Shown: positions 46,584 through 58,251 of the stretch, in pieces
Numbering within the stretch: position 1 is the first letter of the stretch
How the letters are laid out: each line of letters opens with the position of its first letter
Assembly (NCBI GenBank): GCA_020064725.1
Contig: JAGTWJ010000010.1
Coordinates: forward strand, 1,612,001 to 1,676,000
Direction of reading: 5' to 3'
Origin: Drechslerella dactyloides
Taxonomy: Eukaryota; Ascomycota; Orbiliomycetes; Orbiliales; Orbiliaceae
DNA length: 64,000 nt
Program-made: the position numbers and the translations under genes
The notes under the pieces: generated by a model
What the model was told of the DNA's origin: nothing
Database searches by the model: none
The model's input: only the letters and a program-made list of their open reading frames with translations

Positions 46584-47168
46584 AGTGGATACATGGGGGG
46601 GGGTGTATATACCATCTGTATAATTTGGCGATGTCTGTATAAAAGCGCCTTGACTGTATATAATATCACATCTATCAAAATCGAATGAAGCCGCTGGCAT
46701 ATAGTACTATAGTCTTACGAGACCACTATAGTCTCAGCCCTACCAGGCTATAGAGGCGAAGGGGAGAGATGGCAACACGGCGTGGCTAAAAATGCAACGT
46801 TGGCCATTAACATCCGCCTCGATATCGCTCTTGATATAGAACACCATGGTAAAATAGAGAATTGTGCGCACCCACGATTGAGCTTCGTGTACTTATACTT
46901 AGATTTACCATGTGTCTTGAAGGGCTCCAGCAGCGGGGTTTTACTTCCCTGTGGACCGCTCAATCAACAAATCAACTCAACCTCGGGATCACTTCTCTAT
47001 ATACTCGTCCACAGGCACATGCGCATAAACGGATAGACACGCTCATTATACAGTCACGGTTTCGATAAGCCGAAGACCATATCTACAGTCATTTCCGCTC
47101 TCGATATATACATTCTCAAGAACCCTTCGCGCCCAAACACAGGCGCTCAGACCCAGAATCATATTACC
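46584..47168. other. intergenic, no gene seen
   Basis: The 3' flank of cox10, then the leader of the next small gene. Nothing else is supported. Confidence 0.4.
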
Positions 47169-47741
47169 ATGCAACAATCGCAACTTTCCACACAAATGAA
47201 CCGCACACGTTCCTTATCCGCGGCCCCGGCGCTGGATTTCAAACTGAAGAGAAGAATACTCTACTACTGCCTACCCCGTCGCCTACGACAGACAAGGCTT
47301 TTCAAAGCCCTCTACGAACGCGCGAAGCGGCTGCAGTTCAACCAAACACGAACCTGCACCCGCCGGTCGAGCATCGACATCAAAGATCCATACGCCCACA
47401 AGATCAACGAGGGATACCACCCGCGCGAATGGCGGCCGACGGCGAAGGATGGAGATAAGTTCGTCAGGGAGATCCGAGAGTCGGAAAAGCTGGCAGCGGT
47501 GCCTGACCTCCATAATAAGCTTGTGGAGATTGAGAAGTTTGTGAGGAAGAGTGGGAGGAGAGTAAGGGGGTACAGTCCCAGTCGGTATGTGACGCCGGAT
47601 TCGTCGCCGGATTATAGCTTCTTCGATGCGGTGGAGCGGTGGAGGCACGGGATTGAGGATCCGGAGCCTGAGCTCGAGGAGGATCGCGAGAGTTTCTGGT
47701 CTTGTGTGGAGGTCGAGGAGGAGATGGCGCGGTTCTGTTGA
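47169..47741 (+). CDS. unknown 190-aa protein
   Basis: A single exon of 190 aa, not recognised. The first 70 residues are strongly basic (LKRRILYYCLPRRLRQTRLFKALYERAKRL), and the last 40 are acidic (EDPEPELEEDRESFWSCVEVEEEM). The middle has HPREWRPTAKDGDKFVREIRESEKL and a tyrosine/proline motif YSPSRYVTPDSSPDY that could be phosphorylated. No signal peptide or membrane helix is seen. The split charge suggests nuclear or nucleic-acid contact, but no fold supports that. Sense-strand codon use is regular and the frame is fully open with an ATG soon after the TATA-rich leader, so it is likely a lineage-specific gene. Confidence 0.55.
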   Translation: MQQSQLSTQMNRTRSLSAAPALDFKLKRRILYYCLPRRLRQTRLFKALYERAKRLQFNQTRTCTRRSSIDIKDPYAHKINEGYHPREWRPTAKDGDKFVREIRESEKLAAVPDLHNKLVEIEKFVRKSGRRVRGYSPSRYVTPDSSPDYSFFDAVERWRHGIEDPEPELEEDRESFWSCVEVEEEMARFC

Positions 47742-48354
47742 TCGGCTAGTACCAGTGGAGGGTTAATTGGTTATCTACTTTGGGCGTTCCGGCGTTGATA
47801 AGTTTGGGTGGGATCTCGATGCGATATGGCGTTGTATATATTGGGCATATAGGTACTATTCGATTTCGCATCGTTGAAGGTCGGCAGTTTTGGACATTTT
47901 GGCACCATAGCAATACCACTTTGTGACTGGCAATATTAGAATAGGTGTTTTTGCATATTCTACGACGCGTAGCCAATTCCAAGAGTCAATGTATATATGC
48001 TTGGGTAATGGCTGTACAGCTGTGTTTGTTATCTGGGCTGCATCTAAGCGGCATGACAGGATTGGCCGACTGTGAGCATCGTTTTGCTTATGGTGTGGTG
48101 CACCACTGTCACAAGACTTATTGCATTGAATCTCTGCCCTTTACCCCGCAGCGCTGCTTGTCATTAAATTTCCGCCATGGTTATCTTTTAGTATCGGCAC
48201 CGGCCGCCTGGCATCTAGACTAGTCTATCTATTTTACGAACCACTTCATGATTTCGATGGTCTTACTCGGTCTCGCAGGCCCAACGCACACAGTTAGTCT
48301 TACCGCGCTGGATTTGATCGCGGTTGCGGCCGGCTGCGGCGCCGCATCTATTCA
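47742..48354. other. intergenic; promoter of the NLR gene
   Basis: No gene is seen. The base composition is more AT-rich than in the block to the left. The NLR ATG is at 48355. Confidence 0.4.
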
Positions 48355-51300
48355 ATGGCAGGAAACGCGACACCCGCGAATCAACCTATAAATGAGGAGA
48401 TATTGAAGGAATTGGTGATCGATTCAGAGGATCTTGGGTTCAAAACTCTGTACGAGCCTAAGGATGGGAGGATATCAGTTGAGTGAGTATATCACCAGGA
48501 CTGGCTATGGCCAACTGGCTGACATTACCAATTAATATCCAGCATCATAGCAGTCCATGGCCTCGGAGAACATCCGGACAAGGCATGGACGTATTGCTCT
48601 GAACAAACGAACCACAAAGATGTCAACTGGCTGAAAGACACGGATATGTTACCCGCTGAGCTTCCGAAGGCGCGTATAATGACTTTCGGATACAATTCTA
48701 CATGGTATGGCCCCGAGGCGGTCAGGCAGCGACTCTCAAACATCGCAAAAGAGATGTTGACGGATCTGATGTACGAGAGAAAGGTAAGTTTTTGATTAGT
48801 TCACACTTTAGCTGAGTTCTGATCACAAAATACAGGATTGCCAAGACCGTCCCATCGTTTTCGTTGGCCATTGTTTGGGTGGTCTTGTCATGCAGAAGGT
48901 GAGCATGTTCGCGGTCTCTCCGCAAACCCAGATCGATTTTGACCCGGTCCATCAGGCCTACATTCTCGCAAAAACGATCGACGACGACTATCCCGGTATC
49001 GGGAAATCGGTTACCGGGATGGTATTTATTGGCACGCCTCACCGCGGAGCCGGCGGTGCGCTGAGCCCCCGAGGTCGAATTTCCCAGGCGATTGCCGCCA
49101 AGGGTTTGTTAATCGAAGAAAGCATACTGGAAACCCTGGAAGAGGGTAACGAAACGCTCGTCGATGTTGTAAAGGAATACACCCGTCTCATCAATCTTAA
49201 ATCTTCCTCAATAGAAGTGTACTGTTTCTTTGAAATGAAGCAGACAGTAGTAGGGAAGATTGTTGGGGATAGGATGATTAGGGTTTGTATAATCTAAGAT
49301 GATTCATAGAATCAAGTGCTGATTGCCGATGTCGATAGGAAACTATTGTCGACGAAGACTCCGGAACACTCTTTGGACATAGGTCCGCAGGCCTAGTTCT
49401 TGACCATTACAACTTGAATAAATACAAGAGCTCAAAAGACCTGCACTACATTCGTGTAAGCAGGCAGATCGTATCTATGGTGGAGGGGTCAAAGACAACA
49501 CTGGAATTTCGAAGTATAGGTGAGCCATGATATGAAATGCAATCCCGAGCGGGGAGATCAAACTTTCTAACCAAGCTTTCTGATCTAGATGATTGCCTAA
49601 AAAACCTGTGGTTAACTGATCCCACGCTAGACAAGGAGCGTATAGAAGGGAAGGAAGACAAGCTGCTGGGCCTCTATGGACACGACATATCCCGTTGGAT
49701 ATTGGACAACAAAAAATTCACACAATGGCGTGATGACGCACGGAGCAATCTACTCTGGATCAAAGGCGACCCTGGCAAAGGCAAAACGATGCTGCTCTGC
49801 GGTATCATTGAGGAGCTGGGAAAAGCGTCCGCCGATCCGAAGACTCTCGCATACTTCTTCTGCCAGGCTACCAATGCCAATAACAACAATGCTACGGCCG
49901 TCCTGCGGTGTCTAATCTACTCGCTCGTGGTCCGGCAGCCGACGCTCATCTCATACGTGCGAGAAAAGTACGACCAGGATCAGAAGTTTCTCGAGGGTGT
50001 TAATGCCTTGCCTGCTTTGGCCAGAATCTTCACCAATATTCTAAAGGACGAAGCCTTGAAGGGCGGCGCGTACTTGATAATCGACGCACTTGACGAGTGC
50101 ACGACACAACTGCCTGATCTTCTGAAATTTATTGTTGGGGCGCTACGTACATGTCCACACATCAAGTGGATCGTATCTAGTCGCAACTGGCCCAGTATCG
50201 AAAAAGAACTTGACACCGCACATACAACACAGAACTCGAGAGCACGGCCTATAAAGCTGAGTCTTGAGCTGAACAAAACATCAGTCTCCAAAGCTGTCAC
50301 CAAGTACATCAAAACCAAGGTAGCTGAATTAGCAAGGCAATATGGATACAGTAAAAGTGTGCGAGTTGCCGTCCAAGATTATTTAAAGTTGAATGCGAAC
50401 GGCACCTTTCTCTGGGTGGCATTGGTCTGCAGAGAACTCGATGGTGTCTCAAGTCTGCGGGCTCGAGAGAAGGTAGCGGAATTTCCGAGTGGACTTAACG
50501 AGCTATACAAGCGAATGATGGACCAAATTTGTCACTCCAAGAACGATAAACTCTGCAGAGACATTCTTGCCATAACCTCTCTCATGCGTCGGCCCATTGA
50601 ACTGGAGGAATTAGCAGCCTTCATTAAGAGTTCCAACGACCAATCGACTAATATTAGCACACCTGACGACGTCTTCGGTAACGACAAAGCTCTTAGAGAG
50701 GCTGTAGGGCTTTGCGGCTCTTTTCTGACAATTCAAAAGCGCACTATTCTGTTCGTTCACCAATCGGCGAAGGATTACCTTATGGAGCACTCAAACGACA
50801 AGATATTCCCTGGTACTGGTGGGCGCGCAAAAACACAACAGCTAATAGTGTTGCGGTCGATTAACGCCATGCGTAAAATACTACAAAAGGATATCTATGA
50901 CACACATGATTTGGGCTGTTCCGTTGAGACGGTTAAATGCCCTGAACCAGATCCGCTCGCTCCAATCCGATACGCTTGCGTTCACTGGGTTGATCACCTT
51001 GACGAGATCGAAATTAATCGGGATGATCATCTTTCCGAGATCAAAAGCAACCACGATAGAGTGGATCTCCGCAACGGTGGTACAGTTGATACATTTCTGA
51101 AGGAGCACTTGCTTCACTGGCTAGAAGCTCTGAGTCTTATGAGAAGCATCTCGGATGGTGTTTTTGCGATGAACAAGCTTGCTGGTTTACTTGAGGTTAG
51201 TTATTACCTATAGCTAGGATGGGACGCTTGTGAATACTAATTGATCTAGACACATTTGCCTGAATCTGAGCTTTTCCGCCTAGTTCGAGATATGCACCGA

Positions 51301-53190
51301 TTTATTTTGGCTAACAGAAGGGCCTTTGAGAACACCCCTCTACAAATATATTCGTCAGTGCTTGTGTTCAGTCCCATCAGTAGTTTGACACAAAGGCTTT
51401 TCCAAGGTGAAGGGCCAGACTGGGTGCATATGACTACAAAACCGGTGATAGAAGAAGACTGGAACGCTTGCATACACACACTCAGCGGCCATGACCATAT
51501 GGTTTCCTCGGTCGCATTCTCGGACGACGGGTCGCGAATAGCATCAGGGTCAGAAGATGGGATGATCAAAATTTGGGATACGAAGAGTGGTGACTACCTG
51601 CAAACACTTATCGGCCATACTGATCAAATTAACTTGGTCAGATTTATAAAGGATGGATCGCAAATACTATCAGTATCGATTGAAAGGACGGTTAAGATCT
51701 GGGATGCCTGTAATGGTGACTGCCTGCAAACACTTTTTTGCGACTATGATCACCCGTTTTACCGTTTTTCCTCGGTAACAGTCTCATTAAACGAAGGGTT
51801 GCGAATAGCATTTGGCCACAGCGACGGAATAGTGAAGATCTGGGATATTGGCAGTGGTGACCTGCGAACACTTCGGATCTCTAACACTGGGGATTATGTT
51901 TCCTCGATCGCGTTCTCGAACGATGGGTCACAAATCGTATCAGCGTCACACGAAGGGGACATTGCTATCTGGGATGCTGGTAGCGGCGACTGCCTGCGAA
52001 CGTTTAAATTCACCAACTTAAGGATTGATTGCTGTTTGCTCGCATTCTCGAATAACAGGTTATGGATAGCATCAAGGGAGTCTGATGTGACAATCAAGAC
52101 CTGGGATACTGACAGTGGCAACTGCCTACAAACGTTCGGCAGCTATGGCGGTTTTATCTCCCCTGTCGCGCTCTCGAACGATAAGTCGCAGATAGTATTA
52201 GGGTTCCACGATGGGACAGTCAAGATTCGGGATCTTCGCAGCAGCGGTTACAGCCTGCCAACGCTCAACAGTGATAATTCGGTTGCTTCGATCGCGGTCT
52301 CGAACGACGGGTTACGGATAGTATTAGGAATGTGGAATGGGAATGTTGATATCTGGGATACTAACAGTAGTAACGACCTGCTAACACTCGGGAATCATAG
52401 TTGTCATGTTGCCGAAGTTGCATTCTCGAATAATGGGTTGTGGGTACTATCAAGGTCAGGTATGGGGGAGATTAGGATCTGGGATGCCTGCAGTTTTGAC
52501 CGCCTGCGAACAATCAGGTGCGATCTGATCACACCAGTCACATTCTCAAATGATTGGTTACGGGTTGCAGAACCAGGGGTAGGCGGTGGAACAATGGTAA
52601 TCCGGTACATTAATGGTCGCCACTTGCGAAGCTTTCCCGGCTCCAGCGATGATCCGGTCTGTTCAGCCGCATTCTCAAACGATGGCTTGTGGATAGCCTC
52701 AGGGTTACAAAGTGGGAAAATCAACACCTGGGATGTCAACAGTGGCGACTGCTTGCAGATATTTCGTGGTCATAGCCATAGGGTTACGTCGGTCGCAGTT
52801 TCGAACGACAAGTCGAAGATAGCATCAGGTTCGCGCGATAAAACGATTAAAATATGGAGTGTCAGCAGCGGCGACTGCCTGCGAACGTTCGACATTGACG
52901 ATATATATCGTTTATCATTTGATGCTACTGATTCTTATCTTTTAACTGACATAGGCGCCATCCTATTGGATTCAACGCCACCTGCAACTGCTTTACAGCA
53001 GCTTCAGGAATACAGATACGGATTAAGCACGAACCGGGAATGGGTTACGTGGCAAGGTCAAAATGTTCTTTGGCTACCGTGGGGTTACCGGCCAGACGAT
53101 TCGGCTATCGGTCCCAATTGTATTGTCATTAGATGCAAATCTGGTCGTGCCCTAGTATTCAGATTCTCGTCAAAATCTCCTTTCGCATAA
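48355..53190 (+). CDS. STAND/NLR protein: SesB-like hydrolase, NACHT, WD40 repeats
   Basis: Seven exons, 48355-48482, 48543-48783, 48836-48898, 48956-49282, 49339-49519, 49589-51195 and 51250-53190, give 1,495 aa with all phases matched. Residues 40-310 are a SesB-like alpha/beta hydrolase: IIAVHGLGEHPDKAW, the nucleophile elbow GHCLGG (Cys about 136 where Ser is expected), MVFIGTPHRGAG, and FGHRSAGLVLDHYNLNKY. The NACHT ATPase follows, with Walker A GDPGKGKT (about 373-380) and Walker B YLIIDALDEC, then WIVSSRNW. From about residue 922 there are 11 WD40 repeats of about 42 aa (pattern F/V..SNDG..I.S......IKIWD..SGDCL.T), unequal and diverged. Such proteins are fungal counterparts of plant and animal NLRs: the repeats sense a ligand, NACHT oligomerises, and the N-terminal domain triggers a response or cell death in heterokaryon incompatibility or defence. 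Function here is inferred. Confidence 0.93.
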
Positions 53191-53842
53191 CATCTTTCCT
53201 AATATATTCTACGACAGCTTTGTCCTGGCAGGTTTAAGTGTACTGATCGTCGCTATCGTTACTATTTTATCAAATATTAGGTGATAATGGTATCACGGCT
53301 ATCAGATCATAGTACATGTACTAGTACTAAAACCACAGTCCACAAGTACAAAGGCTCTTTGTCTGCATGGAATCGATAATATATATACTGATAGTACCTA
53401 GCATTTATCTGAACATGTATCTAGAAGGACGCAGTGGAAGGTGAAGTGGGGCCCATGCGAGGCGTGATTTAGATTTATACGACGCGTAAGCTAGAAGTTA
53501 ACAACGAAAACCAGTTCTAATATCGTTCTGTAAGTTCTAGATAGAATCCATCAATACATGATCCATGTAAAAAAAAATGATTTCCTATTTTTTGATAATT
53601 AAATCGCTCGCTCGAGCTCAACAACGGTCTATGGGTATCCTCAACCTTCCTTCTAACAAAATAACGGCGGCGTGCAACCTGCCAGGGAGCGTATGTCGGC
53701 TTCGATATCGACAAACTCTATTCAGCGTCTGTCAAGCAAAATGGTATTCTTAGTAACGTTCAGATAATACGACTGCCTGGAAGAAGAACCCTTACCTTGC
53801 GTCCAAACACTATTGAAACATCATTCTCTGATCAACAAAACT
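53191..53842. other. intergenic, no gene seen
   Basis: The 3' flank of the NLR gene, AT-rich. No supported feature is seen. Confidence 0.4.
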
Positions 53843-54091
53843 TCAGACGAGCCATAGCTGTGCACTTGGGGGCGTCGACGGATCCGTGGGCCGCGGACGA
53901 GGCACCTGTTGCAATGCCAGCATGCTCATTTCGCTGCTTAGGGCCAGGAACTCGCTGTACAGGCGGTCCAGGTCTGCTGGGCCGAGCACGCCGGCAGCCT
54001 TGGCGTCTTTGTATCGGTTCATGGCTGCGAGGCACAGGGTGCCTACGCTGGCCTGAATCTCGGCCGTGGGCAGCTTATTGCACCGTGGCAT
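53843..54091 (-). CDS. small putative protein, 82 aa
   Basis: The frame begins MPRCNKLPTAEIQASVGTLC and has one clear amphipathic helix (PADLDRLYSEFLALSSEMSMLALQQ), then a Pro-rich end. No domain is recognised. The frame is open 47 codons further upstream with another ATG, but that part is AT-rich and looks like leader. It could be a lineage-specific small gene or a chance frame. There is no splice or homology support. Confidence 0.3.
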   Translation of the reverse strand: MPRCNKLPTAEIQASVGTLCLAAMNRYKDAKAAGVLGPADLDRLYSEFLALSSEMSMLALQQVPRPRPTDPSTPPSAQLWLV

Positions 54092-55007
54092 CGTGGCGGT
54101 AATCGTATATATTGCTATCTGCGTGATCGTATTGATTGCACGTATATATGTACGTATACGGCGGCAAGCCCGAATAGGGGTGTTATAACGATAAGGAAGT
54201 GGTGACTGTGAGCTCGAGCAGTGTCGAAGCAACAGCAGGACGCGGGGCGTGAGAAGTCATCGTGGGAGGAGGAAGAAAAAAATTCCTTCGGTGCCCGAGA
54301 TTGGGACGAAACGGTCTAGCTAACTAGCTGGGGTACAGGCTTTTTTTCTTTCGGTTGTTACTGCATGGTGCCGGTGTGTGACAGTAGAACGAGGGATGGA
54401 GAGTGGAGGAGGTCGAAACGGGAAGCCCAGCGGACTGCGGGCGGCTTTTAAAGATGTTCTGCTGCGGCGCTCGGTTGAGTCAGTCGCCCGAGCTCGGACT
54501 CATCGTCGCGTGTGGTATTTTTGCCCGTCAACGCATTCCCCGTCATCCCACTATTTCCTTTCTTGGTAGAGCGTACCTACGTGTGCATATATGGACATCG
54601 GCGGTATAACATAGGGAGATGCTGTCTATACTGATATGATATCGATGTTCCCTAGATTCAGTGTATCGATATATCTACATAAAATACGTTTGGCAATTGG
54701 CAGGATCTGCTGCTGCTCAGGCGAAATGCCCTCAGAGTTATCATGTTAAACAGAGCATAAAAGGACCCCAGATAAATCGGGTTTACCCCAGCTTCCTGTA
54801 TCGTGTTTCTTGCTATAGCATCGTCGACCGGACACACTCCCCCGTACATACAGCTGAGCCTCCATACGCAAGCCAGCTATCGCCAAGCGCCAACAGTCCC
54901 TCATCTAGCGTCGTTCCGAATCGATCAAGCAACCGTTGCACAGGTCGCTCCTGTCACACCCATCGCTCAGGTACAACTGAAATAGCCTCCAGTCCCACCG
55001 GCCAATC
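54092..55007. other. intergenic, no gene seen
   Basis: AT-rich with a TATA-like run near 54660. It is the shared 5' side of two small putative genes reading away from each other. Confidence 0.35.
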
Positions 55008-55331
55008 ATGGAGCGTATTACGGAAATGTTCTGGTGGTGTGTCGACAGCGTCAAGGGACTCGTACTCAACTTCTTAGCTGCCGGACCCAACACCAAGAGC
55101 TTCTTATACCTCACGACCACCAAAACTACAAAAACCATACCCGCAACCGATTCGGATGAAGGAATCGCGCATCGAGTGAAGCGGAGACGGGGACGACCGC
55201 GCAAGGTCATCGTGAGCGACGTATCTTCCGGCGAAGAAACCGAAACACCGGGGAACCAGAAAAGAAACCGATCAACCGCGAGCTCTGTTAAAACCCGGAA
55301 GAAGAGGGCCGGTGTCTCAAAGACGACATGA
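55008..55331 (+). CDS. small protein with AT-hook
   Basis: The frame of 107 aa starts MERITEMFWWCVDSVKGLVLNF, followed by RVKRRRGRPRKVIV at residues about 57-70. RRGRPRK is a classical AT-hook that binds the minor groove of AT-rich DNA. Acidic Ser/Glu residues follow (SDVSSGEETE), then a basic end (KTRKKR). The layout suggests a nuclear chromatin-associated small protein. The N-terminal aromatic helix is unusual. A 220-aa frame runs antisense through it but has no recognisable domain, so the sense frame is preferred. No intron signals are seen inside it. Confidence 0.5.
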   Translation: MERITEMFWWCVDSVKGLVLNFLAAGPNTKSFLYLTTTKTTKTIPATDSDEGIAHRVKRRRGRPRKVIVSDVSSGEETETPGNQKRNRSTASSVKTRKKRAGVSKTT

Positions 55332-56360
55332 TATCTATCGAAGAGTGGATATGATGTCCAGGCACACGTTTCTCTGACTTTTAGTTCAAATTCTTCTGGG
55401 CGATTCACTAGATTATATATTCCGGCGCTGACGCTATTACCCGCAACTATTGGATCACACCACCTCTCCTTAATGATGATAATATCGGACTCGACGACGA
55501 CATACCTCTCGCTCAACGACTTGAATCCATTCGTCCGCCAGGCAACCGACCGAAATTCTTCTATCACGTCGACAATATTTGAAGTCCACTCTCTCCGCTT
55601 TATCGATTGTTGTTGTGGAGTGGCATCTCTCTCCGCTTATTGTTACTATTGCCTTCGTCTTCTTCTTTTTGCTACTTCTAGCTGTTAGCTGGAGCATACG
55701 GACGTATGATCATATCAGAGGTTGTGTGGCGGGTCTCGCAACTTTGTTGATGCCCATTGATATAAGCAGCTTGAAGACGTTAACGTTGCGAACTCGGGAA
55801 ACCGGAGTATGCATGGCTATGTAAATTCTCGACCGGTTGTACAATGATAAAACCGGATGTTGAATTAAAAAATTCTCACAGCCATTAATATTACAAACGT
55901 AGTTTTGCAGAATAACCGATTTTTGTAGGTAGCGAGGTTCAAGATCAGGCTATTGAAGCTCCAGTGCACAATGATTTGCTATGATATCATCGACGAATCA
56001 CCTCTTTCGGAATGGTCACGCCGGCGAGCCAATCATCTTGCTTGCCGAGGCTGCTATCTGCACAGAGCTGCATGCAGGGCACATGTACAATTTCTACCGA
56101 CGCGATAAATAAAAGTGCCGTCACCTATAGCTAGCTAGCTCTCGCTATATATATTGAGCATTGCAGCCCTCCGTCTGGCGACGTAGACTACGTATTTCTC
56201 GTCCCACCTCATATTCCCATGCTCGCGCGGTGCAATCGATCGTGTGCTCCTGCCCTGAATCTATACGACCCCTCCGTCTTCGAAACGTTGCATTTTCCAC
56301 CACCAACACACATCTGACCCCGAACGTTAAAACACCAACTTGAACTTGCGTTCTGCCACA
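55332..56360. other. intergenic; promoter of the acyltransferase gene
   Basis: A TATA-rich run lies at 56146-56154, about 207 bases before the ATG. One frame near 55579-55824 has a hydrophobic helix but no other support. Confidence 0.4.
56146..56154 (+). promoter_or_regulatory. TATA-like run
   Basis: TATATATAT stands 207 bases before the ATG of the BAHD gene. It is a possible TATA element. Confidence 0.3.
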
Positions 56361-57773
56361 ATGTCTCCTGGACGAGACGCTGATAACGGGTCGAAGTCCG
56401 TTGGCCCGTTGGACGACTTCTATCTGGATACCCTAGGTCAGCAGGGGACACCTGTATACACGCAGATATGTTTCTGTTACGCCCTGCCGGACTCTTCGTC
56501 AGAATGGTATCCGAAAATCATCGAGACTCTACACGCAGGCTTCCAGCGCTTCGCGGATAGCTTCCCCTGGGTGGCCGGGCAGGTCGTGAACGAGGGTGCC
56601 GGGCAGGGGAGCAGCGGCGTCTACAAGATCAAACCTCTGGAGAAGAAGCCGCTTCTCATCGTCAAGGACATGCGGGAGGACCCCGATGCTCCCACGATGG
56701 AATCCCTCCGCCAGGCGGAGTTCCCCTTCCGCATGCTGGACGAATCCGTCATCTGCCCGCGTCCGACACTCATCCTGCCGGGCACGGCGACGCTGGAAGT
56801 ATGCCTTGTCCAGTTGACGCTTGTCACGGGCGGCCTCCTTTTCAGCTTCCTAGGCCATCACGCTGTAATGGACGGCGTGGGCCAGGGTCAGGTCATGCAC
56901 CTCCTCAACAAAGCCTGCCGGAACGAGCCGTTCACCGCGGAGGAGCTTGCGACTGGTAATGCGCCGCGTCGCGATATTATCCCCATCCTCGACGACTCCT
57001 ATACCCCCGGCGCGGAGCTCAACCACCAGCTGTTCGCCGAGCCTGCGACCCCGCCACCGCTACCGGACCCGCCGCTGCCACCCCCGCCGGAGAAGTTCTG
57101 GGCGTACTTTGTCTTCCCCCCGCAGTCTCTCGTGGAACTTAAAGCCAATGCAGCAGCCTCCCTCGCATCTGGGTACATCTCCACCGACGACAGCGTCACC
57201 GCCCTCGTCTGGCAATGCGTTACCCGCGCCCGATTACCCCGCCTTGATCCCAACGAAAACGTCACTCTCGCGCGCGCGGTCGACGTCCGCGGATACCTCG
57301 GCGTCCCAGCGACGTATCCCGGCCTCGCGCAAAACATGACCTACCACAGCTCCACAGCGGGCCTCCTAACGGACATGGCCGCAATGCCGTTGGGCGCCGT
57401 CGCGACAAATCTGCGAGCGGCGCTGGACCCGAAGACGTCTGAACTCTCATACATGACGCGCGCGATGGCAACGTATATCCACCGTGCGGCCGACAAGAAG
57501 ACGATAAACATCACGGCAACGCTCGATCTGGCGAAGGATATAATGCTCAGTTCGTGGGCAAAGCTCCCGTGCTACGAGTTTGATTTCGGGATGCGGATTG
57601 GAATGCCTGAAGTCGTACGCAGGCCGCAGTTTACGCCCGTCGAGAGTTTGATGTATCTGATGCCGCGACGACCGGACGGGGAGTTTGTGCTGGCATTGTG
57701 TTTGCGTGAGGATGATATGGAGCGGTTGGTCGCCGATCCGGAGTTCAACAAGTACTGTCGCTTTGTATTCTAA
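56361..57773 (+). CDS. BAHD/HXXXD acyltransferase (trichothecene acetyltransferase-like)
   Basis: A single exon of 470 aa, the typical length for the family. The catalytic HHAVMDG lies at residues about 166-172, with the HXXXD general base and structural Asp. The structural DFG motif appears as DFGMRIG near residue 410. Other family segments are PLDDFYLDTLGQQ at the N-terminus, FPWVAGQV, SYMTRAM, and TPVESLMYLMPRRPDGEFVLALCLREDDMERL at the end. BAHD enzymes move acyl groups from acyl-CoA to a hydroxyl or amine. Fungal members with this start resemble the trichothecene 3-O-acetyltransferase group, which includes many general xenobiotic-acylating relatives. No terpene synthase, P450 or other pathway gene is near, so it is unlikely to be part of a mycotoxin cluster. 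Its substrate is unknown. Confidence 0.88.
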   Translation: MSPGRDADNGSKSVGPLDDFYLDTLGQQGTPVYTQICFCYALPDSSSEWYPKIIETLHAGFQRFADSFPWVAGQVVNEGAGQGSSGVYKIKPLEKKPLLIVKDMREDPDAPTMESLRQAEFPFRMLDESVICPRPTLILPGTATLEVCLVQLTLVTGGLLFSFLGHHAVMDGVGQGQVMHLLNKACRNEPFTAEELATGNAPRRDIIPILDDSYTPGAELNHQLFAEPATPPPLPDPPLPPPPEKFWAYFVFPPQSLVELKANAAASLASGYISTDDSVTALVWQCVTRARLPRLDPNENVTLARAVDVRGYLGVPATYPGLAQNMTYHSSTAGLLTDMAAMPLGAVATNLRAALDPKTSELSYMTRAMATYIHRAADKKTINITATLDLAKDIMLSSWAKLPCYEFDFGMRIGMPEVVRRPQFTPVESLMYLMPRRPDGEFVLALCLREDDMERLVADPEFNKYCRFVF

Positions 57774-58251
57774 TGACGCTACGTTGTGTGCATGTCACAT
57801 TGAGAATCGATATCAGGTTGATTTGTATGACACTGAAAGTTACTAATACAACTTGTGAATGAATTTAAATAGGGGTATTACAAGTGCGTAGGAATTACAA
57901 ATGAAATGAAACATAGCGTAAGATCGTGTGCGTACACGTATATGAAAGTATGAATGTTCTGTACTTATGCCCCGATTGTAATGCATGCACCGACTCTCCG
58001 GCCTTGCGCCCTTCTATGTTCTTCTTCTATCCATGCCCCGATCGATGTCTACACTGTAAGGCCCACCTACCGCCACCCATGCTTGTGCGAATATTCAACA
58101 TGAAGAAAGCAAAAGTCCCATTAACGCCGAAAAACAAAAACGATGAAACGTAAACGGAATTAAGCAATTCGATGCACACAAAAACGCCCGCTAAAAAAAA
58201 CAAATGTCGAATTCTCGGGATAACGAGGGACAGCTGACCGGCCGGAGCAAT
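57774..58251. other. convergent intergenic spacer
   Basis: Lies between the stop codons of two convergent genes. A-rich runs near 58130-58200 fit 3' ends on both strands. No gene is seen. Confidence 0.4.

Noticed and set aside
48875..49297. Open frame reading through a 57-nt intron in the NLR gene
   Set aside because: The intron length is a multiple of three and free of stops, so the frame stays open, but clear GTGAGC and CATCAG sites and the family alignment support splicing.
54905..55567. A 220-aa minus-strand frame antisense to the AT-hook gene
   Set aside because: It has no recognisable domain or start context, and its length follows from the codon bias of the opposite strand.
56361..57773. 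Secondary-metabolite gene cluster around the BAHD acyltransferase
   Set aside because: Neighbours are a lipase, small orphans and an NLR; no core synthase, P450 or transporter is close.
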